Under the pieces are notes generated by a model that was given only the letters and a program-made list of their open reading frames with translations, made no database searches and was not told where the DNA came from. This document shows, piece by piece, positions 44,837-50,299 of a DNA stretch of 50,299 nucleotides. Location: assembly GCF_001571325.1 (NCBI RefSeq), contig NZ_BCTO01000018.1, positions 1 through 50,299 of the forward strand. Reading direction: 5' to 3'. Position numbers and translations under genes: made by a program. This DNA is from Delftia tsuruhatensis NBRC 16741. Its GTDB lineage: Bacteria > Pseudomonadota > Gammaproteobacteria > Burkholderiales > Burkholderiaceae_C. Position 1 is the first letter of the stretch. Each line of letters begins with the position of its first letter.

Positions 44837-45655
44837 ATGACCGAGCAGCCCACGGACAAGGTCCTCGAAATCAACAACATCGAGGTCATCTACAACAAGG
44901 TCGTGCAGGCCCTGCGGGGCCTGTCGCTGGCCGTGCCGCGCGGCCAGATCGTGGCGCTGCTGGGCAGCAACGGCGCGGGCAAGAGCACCACGCTCAAGGC
45001 CGTCTCCGGACTGCTGGCGCTGGAGGACGGCCTGCTGGCCAGCGGCAGCGTGCGCTACAACGGCCAGTCCACCGCGCAGTACGCGCCCCAGCAGCTGGTG
45101 CGCCTGGGGCTGTCGCATGTGATGGAGGGCCGGCGCGTGTTCGAGGACCTCACGGTGGAGGAAAACCTCGTGGCCGCGACCTACGCGCTCACGGGCCGCC
45201 ATCAAGTCAAGCCCGACTTCGACCTGGTCTACAGCTACTTCCCGCGCCTGCATGAGCGACGCAAAGGCCTGGCCGGCTACCTGTCGGGCGGCGAGCAGCA
45301 GATGCTGGCCATTGGCCGCGCGCTGATCGCCGAGCCCCAGCTCATGCTGCTGGACGAGCCCTCGCTGGGCCTGGCGCCCAAGCTGGTGGAGGACATCTTC
45401 ACCATCATCGCGCGCATCAATGCCGAGCGCGGCACCTCCATGCTGCTGGTCGAGCAGAACGCCACCGTGGCCCTGGCCGTGGCGCACAGCGGCTACATCA
45501 TGGAGAACGGCAAGATCGTCATCGACGGCCCGGCCGAACGCCTGGCCCAGGATGCCGACGTGCGCGAGTTCTACCTGGGCATGGGTGGTGGCGGCGAGGC
45601 AAAAAGTTTTCGCGACCTGAAGCACTACAAGCGCCGCAAGCGCTGGTTGTCATGA
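44837..45655 (+). CDS. livF: branched-chain amino acid-type ABC transporter ATPase (LivF-like)
   Basis: This 272-residue second ATPase has Walker A GSNGAGKST, a LivF-like VMEGRRVFEDLTVEENL, the signature LSGGEQQMLAIGRAL and Walker B LMLLDEPSLGLAP. The C-terminus is slightly long and basic (KHYKRRKRWLS). A family 1 repeat begins within 3 bases of its stop codon. Confidence 0.94.
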   Translation: MTEQPTDKVLEINNIEVIYNKVVQALRGLSLAVPRGQIVALLGSNGAGKSTTLKAVSGLLALEDGLLASGSVRYNGQSTAQYAPQQLVRLGLSHVMEGRRVFEDLTVEENLVAATYALTGRHQVKPDFDLVYSYFPRLHERRKGLAGYLSGGEQQMLAIGRALIAEPQLMLLDEPSLGLAPKLVEDIFTIIARINAERGTSMLLVEQNATVALAVAHSGYIMENGKIVIDGPAERLAQDADVREFYLGMGGGGEAKSFRDLKHYKRRKRWLS

Positions 45656-45657
45656 AG

Positions 45658-45784
45658 CACCCCCTGAGTCGCTTCGCGCCTTCCCCCTCTCTCCCGCTTC
45701 GCGAGGGAGGGGGACAGCACCCTCGGTGCGGGGCGGCCCTTCCTCGGTGCTCCCGTGTGGGGGCACGCCAGTGTCACAGGCAGC
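45658..45784 (+). repeat. dispersed GC-rich repeat, family 1, copy C
   Basis: It shares with copy B the opening block around CTGAGTCGCTTCGCGCC, then CACCCTCGGTGCGGGGCGGC, CCCTTCCTCGGTG and a related CACGCCAG...AGGCAG end. It shares with copy A the CCCCCTCTCT...GAGGGAGGGGG stem. It fills the livF-ligase gap. Confidence 0.8.
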
Positions 45785-45800
45785 GCGATGGGTCATTGAT

Positions 45801-47636
45801 ATGAAGAACCTTCCCGAACTCACCCTGCCCCAGATGCTGGCCGAACGCGCGCGCAGCGATGCCCGGCGCGTGGCCATACGGCAAAAGGACTTCGGCATCT
45901 GGAAGCCCACCAGCTGGGCGCGCTACCACGAGCGTGCCAGCCACTTCGGGCTGGGCCTGGCGCAGCTGGGCCTGCCGCCAGGCGGCCACATGGGCGTGAT
46001 CTCCGAGAACCGCATCGAGTGGGTGCTGGCCCAGATGGGCGCGGGCCTGATCGGCGCCATCACCGTGGGCGTCTACCCCACCAGTCCCACGCCCGAGGTC
46101 GCCTACGTGGCCGGACACGCGGACATCGCCATCATGGTGTGCGAGGACCAGGAGCAGACCGACAAGCTGCTGGCCGCCCTGCCCGAGCTGCCGCAGCTGC
46201 AGAAAATCATCGTCATGGAGACCAAGGGCCTGCGCAGCCTTGCGCCCGAGCTGCGCGCCCTGATCACCACCTTCGACGAGGTCGAGCGCCTGGGCGCCCA
46301 GGCCGCCAGCCGCGCCCCCATCGAAGAGGCGCTGGCACGCCAGACGCTGGATGACGTGGGGCTGATGATCTACACCTCGGGCTCCACCGGCAAGCCCAAG
46401 GGCGCCATGATCACCTACCGCAACATCCGCGGCGTGGTGCCCGGCATTGCCGAGCGGCTGGGGCTGGATGGCGGCACGCGCCACCTGTCCTACCTGCCGC
46501 TGTGCCACGTGGCCGAGCAGATGCTGACCAGCTTCGTGCCGGTCTACCTGGGCTCGCAGGTGCACTTCGGCGAGTCCATCCGCACGGTGCAGGAAGACCT
46601 GCGCGAAGTCGCGCCCAACATGTTCCTGGGCGTGCCGCGCATCTGGGAAAAGCTGCATGCGGCCATCAGCATCAAGATGCAGGAGACCGGGCCGCTGCGC
46701 CGCACGCTCTACCGGCGTGCCATGGCGGCCTGCGCGCCGCTGGCCGAAAAGCCCCGCAGGCAATGGAGCCTGGCCGAACACCTCACCTGGGCCGCCAGCT
46801 ACTGGAGCGTGCTGCGCGCACTGCAGAACTTCATCGGCCTGCGCCAGGTGCGCGTGGCACTCACCGGCGCCGCGCCCATACCACCCGACGTGGTGCGTTT
46901 TTTCCGCACGCTGGGCGTGCCGCTGATCGAGGTCTACGGCCTGACCGAATCCACGGGCATGGTCACGGGCCACCGGCTGGACGACGTGTCCGTGGGCAGC
47001 GTGGGCGTGGCCACCGAAGGCGTGCAATGGCGCATTGCCAGCCTCGGCAGCAGCGCGGGCCACGAGGGTGACGACAGCGGCGAACTGCAGATCAAGGGCG
47101 ACATGGTCTTCGCGGGCTACTACAAGAACCCCGAGGCCACGGCGCAAAGCATCCAGGACGGCTGGCTGCACACGGGCGACGTGGTGCGCCTGCAGGGCGG
47201 CCAGCTGCGCATCGTGGACCGCCTCAAGGACATCATGATCACCGCCGGCGGCAAGAACCTCACGCCCTCGGAGATCGAGAACACCATGAAGGCCAGCCCC
47301 TTCATCAAGGAGTGCATCGTCGTGGCCGAGGGCCGCAAGTTCGTGGGCGCGCTGGTTCAGATCGACTACGAGACCGTGGGCCAATGGGCACAGGCGCGGC
47401 GCATTGCCTTCACGCATTTCCGCTCCCTGGCCGAGATGCCCGAGGTGCGCGCGCTCATCGAGGCCGAGATCGCGCAGGGCAATGCGCGCCTGGCCCAGGT
47501 CTCGCATGTGCGGCGCTTCCATCTGCTGACCAAGGAGCTGGACCACGACGATGGCGAAGTCACGGCCACGATGAAGGTGCGCCGTTCTTCCATCTACAAG
47601 ACCTACGCCGCCGAAATCGACGCCCTGTACCACTGA
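45801..47636 (+). CDS. AMP-dependent acyl-CoA synthetase (long-chain type)
   Basis: This 611-residue adenylate-forming ligase joins a carboxylic acid to CoA. It has the P-loop-like MIYTSGSTGKPKGAMITYRN, IEVYGLTESTGMVTGHR and the hinge region LRIVDRLKDIMITAGGKNLTPS. Length and motif set match the long-chain fatty acid-CoA ligase (FadD15-like) group often linked to Liv transporters. The ATG at 45801 is the first plausible start after the repeat, with only a weak ribosome-binding site. Its substrate is probably the compound imported by the liv system. Confidence 0.9.
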   Translation: MKNLPELTLPQMLAERARSDARRVAIRQKDFGIWKPTSWARYHERASHFGLGLAQLGLPPGGHMGVISENRIEWVLAQMGAGLIGAITVGVYPTSPTPEVAYVAGHADIAIMVCEDQEQTDKLLAALPELPQLQKIIVMETKGLRSLAPELRALITTFDEVERLGAQAASRAPIEEALARQTLDDVGLMIYTSGSTGKPKGAMITYRNIRGVVPGIAERLGLDGGTRHLSYLPLCHVAEQMLTSFVPVYLGSQVHFGESIRTVQEDLREVAPNMFLGVPRIWEKLHAAISIKMQETGPLRRTLYRRAMAACAPLAEKPRRQWSLAEHLTWAASYWSVLRALQNFIGLRQVRVALTGAAPIPPDVVRFFRTLGVPLIEVYGLTESTGMVTGHRLDDVSVGSVGVATEGVQWRIASLGSSAGHEGDDSGELQIKGDMVFAGYYKNPEATAQSIQDGWLHTGDVVRLQGGQLRIVDRLKDIMITAGGKNLTPSEIENTMKASPFIKECIVVAEGRKFVGALVQIDYETVGQWAQARRIAFTHFRSLAEMPEVRALIEAEIAQGNARLAQVSHVRRFHLLTKELDHDDGEVTATMKVRRSSIYKTYAAEIDALYH

Positions 47637-47645
47637 TCCGCTCCC

Positions 47646-48434
47646 ATGACCGATACGCAAGACACCCCGCTGCGGCTGCAGCGCGAAGGCGCCATCGCCA
47701 CGCTGACCTTCCACCGCCCCGCCGCCCTCAACGCCATCGACGTGCCCATGGCGCTGGCGCTGCGCGACGCCGTGCGCGCCCTGGCCCAGGACCGCGCGCT
47801 GCGCTGCGTGGTGCTGGAAGGCGCGGGCCGCGCCTTCATGGCGGGCGGCGACCTGGACACGCTGGCCGCCGACCCCGTGCGCGGCGCGGCCGAGCTGCTG
47901 GCGCCGCTCAACGAGGCCGTGGCGCTGCTGGGCCAGCTTGATGCGCCCGTCATCGCCAAGGTGCATGGCGCGGCGGCAGGCGCAGGCCTGTCGCTGATGC
48001 TGCAGGCCGACTTCGTCTGCGCGGCCGAGGGCACACGCTTCAACCTGGCCTACATCAACCTGGGCGCCAGCTGCGACGTGGGCGCCTCCTGGGCGCTGCC
48101 GCGCATCGTGGGCCTGCGCAACGCGCTGGAGATCGCCATGCTGGGCGAGACCCTGGACTGCGCCCAAGCGCAGCGCCTGGGCCTCATCAACCGCGTCCTG
48201 CCGCGCGCCGAACTCGACGCCGCCGTGCAGCAGCTGGCCCAACGCCTGGCCGCCGGTCCCACGGTGGCGCTGGGCCATATGCGCCGCCTCATGCGCGCGG
48301 GCCTGGACCGCAGCCTGCGCGACCAGCTGGCCGCCGAGGCCTGCGCCTTCGATGCCTGTGCGCGCACGGCCGACCTGCCGCGCGGCATTGCGGCGTTCCA
48401 CGCCAAGCAGGCGCCGCAATTCGAAGGCCGGTAA
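47646..48434 (+). CDS. enoyl-CoA hydratase/isomerase family protein
   Basis: This 262-residue crotonase-fold protein has FHRPAALNAIDVPMALAL, the oxyanion-hole AGRAFMAGGDL and HGAAAGAGLSLMLQADF. The catalytic glutamate positions of classical hydratases are not both obvious: the second reads GASCDVG. Some members there are isomerases or hydrolases. It lies 9 bases after the ligase gene. Confidence 0.9.
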   Translation: MTDTQDTPLRLQREGAIATLTFHRPAALNAIDVPMALALRDAVRALAQDRALRCVVLEGAGRAFMAGGDLDTLAADPVRGAAELLAPLNEAVALLGQLDAPVIAKVHGAAAGAGLSLMLQADFVCAAEGTRFNLAYINLGASCDVGASWALPRIVGLRNALEIAMLGETLDCAQAQRLGLINRVLPRAELDAAVQQLAQRLAAGPTVALGHMRRLMRAGLDRSLRDQLAAEACAFDACARTADLPRGIAAFHAKQAPQFEGR

Positions 48435-48557
48435 GGGCCTGTGAGGATCGGCGGGCAGGGGACCATCCATGCCTGACACCGAGGTGGCTGCGCAAGACTG
48501 CGCCCGCCCGGCACAATGCAAGCCACCCCCGTGTTCATCGCTTCGAGGAGCTTCACC

Positions 48558-49745
48558 ATGACCCTACGCGACGTCTTCGTCGTCGGCACTGCGCGCACCG
48601 CCATCGGCACCTTCGGCGGCAGCCTCAAGGACGTACCCAACACCCAGCTGGCCACCACGGCCGTCAAGGCGGCCATGGAGCGCGCGGGCCTGGCGCCCGA
48701 CGCCGTCGGCCACGTGGTCATGGGCAATGTGATCCCCACCGATACCAAGGACGCCTACCTCTCGCGCGTGGCCGCCATCGATGCGGGCTGCCCCATCGAG
48801 ACGCCGGCCTTCAACGTCAACCGGCTGTGCGGCTCCGGCCTGCAGGCCATCGTCTCGGCCGCCCAGGCCATTGCGCTGGGCGATTGCGACGTGGCCATCG
48901 GCGGCGGCAGCGAGTCCATGAGCCGCGGCCCCTACTTCGACCAGGCCGCCCGCTGGGGCGCGCGCATGGGCGACGCCAAGAGCATCGACTACATGCTGGG
49001 CATCCTGCACGATCCCTGGCAGAAGATGCACATGGGCATCACGGCCGAGAACGTGGCCGAGCGCTACCACATCAGCCGTGAAATGCAGGATGAACTGGCA
49101 GCGGCCAGCCACCAGCGCGCGGCCGCTGCCATCGCGGCCGGCCACTTCAAGGAGCAGATCGTTCCCGTGGAAATCGCCACGCGCAAGGGCGTCGTGGTCT
49201 TCGACACCGACGAGCATGTGCGCGCGGCCACCACCATCGAAGTGCTCAGCGCCATGAAGCCGGCCTTCCGCAAGGAAGGCGGCACCGTGACGGCCGGCAA
49301 TGCCTCGGGCATCAACGACGGTGCCGCCGCCGTGGCACTGGCCGCAGGCGATCGCGTGGCTGCCCTGGGACTGAAGCCGCTGGCGCGCCTGGTGGGCTAC
49401 GCCCATGCCGGCGTGGACCCCGCCTACATGGGCATAGGCCCCGTGCCGGCTACGCAGAAGGTGCTGCAGCGCACGGGCCTGAAGATTGCAGACATGGACG
49501 TCATCGAGGCCAACGAGGCCTTTGCGGCCCAGGCCTGCGCCGTGATCCAGCAACTGGCGCTGGACCCGGCCAAGGTCAATCCCAACGGCTCGGGCATCTC
49601 GCTGGGCCACCCGGTCGGCGCCACGGGCGCCATCATCACCACCAAGGCCATCGCCGAACTGCAGCGCACGGGCGGCCGCTATGCGCTGGTGACCATGTGC
49701 ATAGGCGGCGGCCAGGGCATCGCAGCCATCTTCGAAAGGGTCTGA
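48558..49745 (+). CDS. acetyl-CoA acetyltransferase (thiolase)
   Basis: This 395-residue thiolase has the nucleophile Cys in [20 protein letters not shown] (about residue 90), the NEAFAAQ motif, [16 protein letters not shown] with the catalytic His, and the C-terminal Cys in [12 protein letters not shown]. It carries out the last step of beta-oxidation or, in reverse, acetoacetyl-CoA formation (BktB/PhaA-like). A 123-base gap separates it from the hydratase, so it may have its own promoter. CGAGGAGC lies before the ATG. Confidence 0.95.
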   Translation: MTLRDVFVVGTARTAIGTFGGSLKDVPNTQLATTAVKAAMERAGLAPDAVGHVVMGNVIPTDTKDAYLSRVAAIDAGCPIETPAFNVNRLCGSGLQAIVSAAQAIALGDCDVAIGGGSESMSRGPYFDQAARWGARMGDAKSIDYMLGILHDPWQKMHMGITAENVAERYHISREMQDELAAASHQRAAAAIAAGHFKEQIVPVEIATRKGVVVFDTDEHVRAATTIEVLSAMKPAFRKEGGTVTAGNASGINDGAAAVALAAGDRVAALGLKPLARLVGYAHAGVDPAYMGIGPVPATQKVLQRTGLKIADMDVIEANEAFAAQACAVIQQLALDPAKVNPNGSGISLGHPVGATGAIITTKAIAELQRTGGRYALVTMCIGGGQGIAAIFERV

Positions 49746-49765
49746 GCGCCCTGGGGGCGTGGCGA

Positions 49766-49781
49766 TGTTTCACATGAAACA
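49766..49781. other. parS-like site (TGTTTCACATGAAACA)
   Basis: It has one mismatch to parS (position 9) and lies in the gap between convergent thiolase and rdgC genes, 17 kb from the nearest other copy. It is embedded in a longer imperfect palindrome (GGCGA...TTGCC flanks), so it could also act as a transcript end. Confidence 0.65.
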
Positions 49782-49809
49782 TTGCCGGCCCGGGTGCCTT
49801 GCTGCTGGC

Positions 49810-50299
49810 TCAGAACGGCGCTTCTTCAGGCGCCGTGTCCACGGGTGCCGTGGCCGGCCCCGTCAGCGCACCACGGCCCGATGCCGCTGCGCGCGGTGCC
49901 GTCGCGGGAGCGTGGGCAGCAGGCGTCTGCAGCGATGCGGGAAGATCCTGGCCCAGGCCCGTGCGCCCTTCCCCGCCCAACGCCTCGATCAGATCGGGGA
50001 TGAGCCTGGACAGCTCGCCCGTGGCAATCGCCACGTCGGCATCGAAGCCGCCGTCGTCCTGCGACTGGCCTTCCATCACGGCATCGAGCAGCGCGATCTT
50101 GCGGATCTGCAGGCCCTCGGTCAGCACAAAGCTCACGCGGTCGTCCCAGGTCAGCGCCAGGCGCGTGGGCAGCTTGCCGTGCTCGATGTGCTGGCGCACC
50201 TCGTCGATGTCCAGCGGATGGCGCGCATAGCGCACCACGGCCTTGGATTCGTCGGCGGCCTTGAGCTCGCATTCACGGTCAATCGAAAAGCCGGCCGGG
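49810..50299 (-). CDS. rdgC: recombination-associated protein RdgC, C-terminal part (cut by window edge)
   Basis: The visible 162 residues include [49 protein letters not shown] and a low-complexity Ala/Pro tail. These match the C-terminal half of RdgC, a ring-shaped DNA-binding protein that modulates RecA. The start lies beyond 50299. Confidence 0.92.
   Translation of the reverse strand, partial: PAGFSIDRECELKAADESKAVVRYARHPLDIDEVRQHIEHGKLPTRLALTWDDRVSFVLTEGLQIRKIALLDAVMEGQSQDDGGFDADVAIATGELSRLIPDLIEALGGEGRTGLGQDLPASLQTPAAHAPATAPRAAASGRGALTGPATAPVDTAPEEAPF

Noticed and set aside
45774..48521. A 915-codon open frame on the minus strand
   Set aside because: It is antisense to the ligase and hydratase genes, has His/Gln/Gly-rich composition typical of reverse frames in GC-rich DNA, and shows no domain.

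Overview
The window is chromosomal DNA of a GC-rich betaproteobacterium, almost certainly a member of the Comamonadaceae (Delftia, Acidovorax or Comamonas-like). The evidence is the box-type aerobic benzoyl-CoA pathway with a BoxR regulator, Bug-family and Liv-type uptake proteins, the mnmG-rsmG-lysE-parA-hydrolase-parB order, and GC-rich dispersed repeats placed just behind stop codons. Species cannot be fixed from the sequence alone. No rRNA, tRNA, CRISPR array, insertion sequence or prophage was seen.

Layout. (1) 1-7400: benzoate degradation, with benzoate-CoA ligase divergent from boxR, then a terminator and boxC-boxB-boxA. Several copies of one TGCA-type motif lie in both promoter regions and one lies inside boxR. 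(2) 7.5-10.7 kb: an amino-acid binding protein and an Asp/Glu racemase, divergent from a DadA-like D-amino-acid dehydrogenase. (3) 10.7-15.1 kb: LysR regulator, cob(I)alamin adenosyltransferase, small EF-hand protein, D-lactate/glycolate-type FAD dehydrogenase and a second LysR regulator. (4) 15.2-20.5 kb: family III CoA-transferase and Bug binding protein, M20 carboxypeptidase, and an MFS exporter divergent from a NimR-like AraC regulator. (5) 21.6-24.5 kb: an ECF sigma factor, its overlapping membrane partner, and a sulfite dehydrogenase/cytochrome c pair (SorAB-like). (6) 24.5-32.3 kb: all minus strand, with a membrane methyltransferase, a CsgG-type lipoprotein, and the chromosome-segregation and tRNA/rRNA-modification cluster parB, alpha/beta hydrolase, parA, lysE, rsmG, mnmG. 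Three parS sites lie in and just upstream of mnmG-rsmG. (7) 32.6-39.7 kb: FMN reductase, glutathione transferase, old yellow enzyme, chemoreceptor, CopZ-CueR copper pair, and a low-GC AlbA_2/RecG-C-type gene that looks acquired. (8) 39.9-49.7 kb: TetR regulator divergent from livG-H-M-K-F, acyl-CoA ligase, enoyl-CoA hydratase and thiolase, an uptake-plus-beta-oxidation unit in which livK carries a frameshift. (9) The right edge holds a fourth parS-like site and the C-terminal part of rdgC.

How the parts work together. The first cluster activates benzoate to its CoA thioester, epoxidises it (BoxAB) and cleaves the ring (BoxC). The last cluster imports an organic or amino acid, makes a CoA thioester and shortens it. 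The middle holds housekeeping and segregation genes, and its gene orientation flips at about 32.3-32.6 kb. The most notable unexplained features are the shared operator-like motif of the box genes, the parS cluster, repeats that abut or enter gene 3' ends, the sulfite/ECF operon with an anti-sigma-like protein lacking the zinc motif, and the low-GC AlbA_2 gene.
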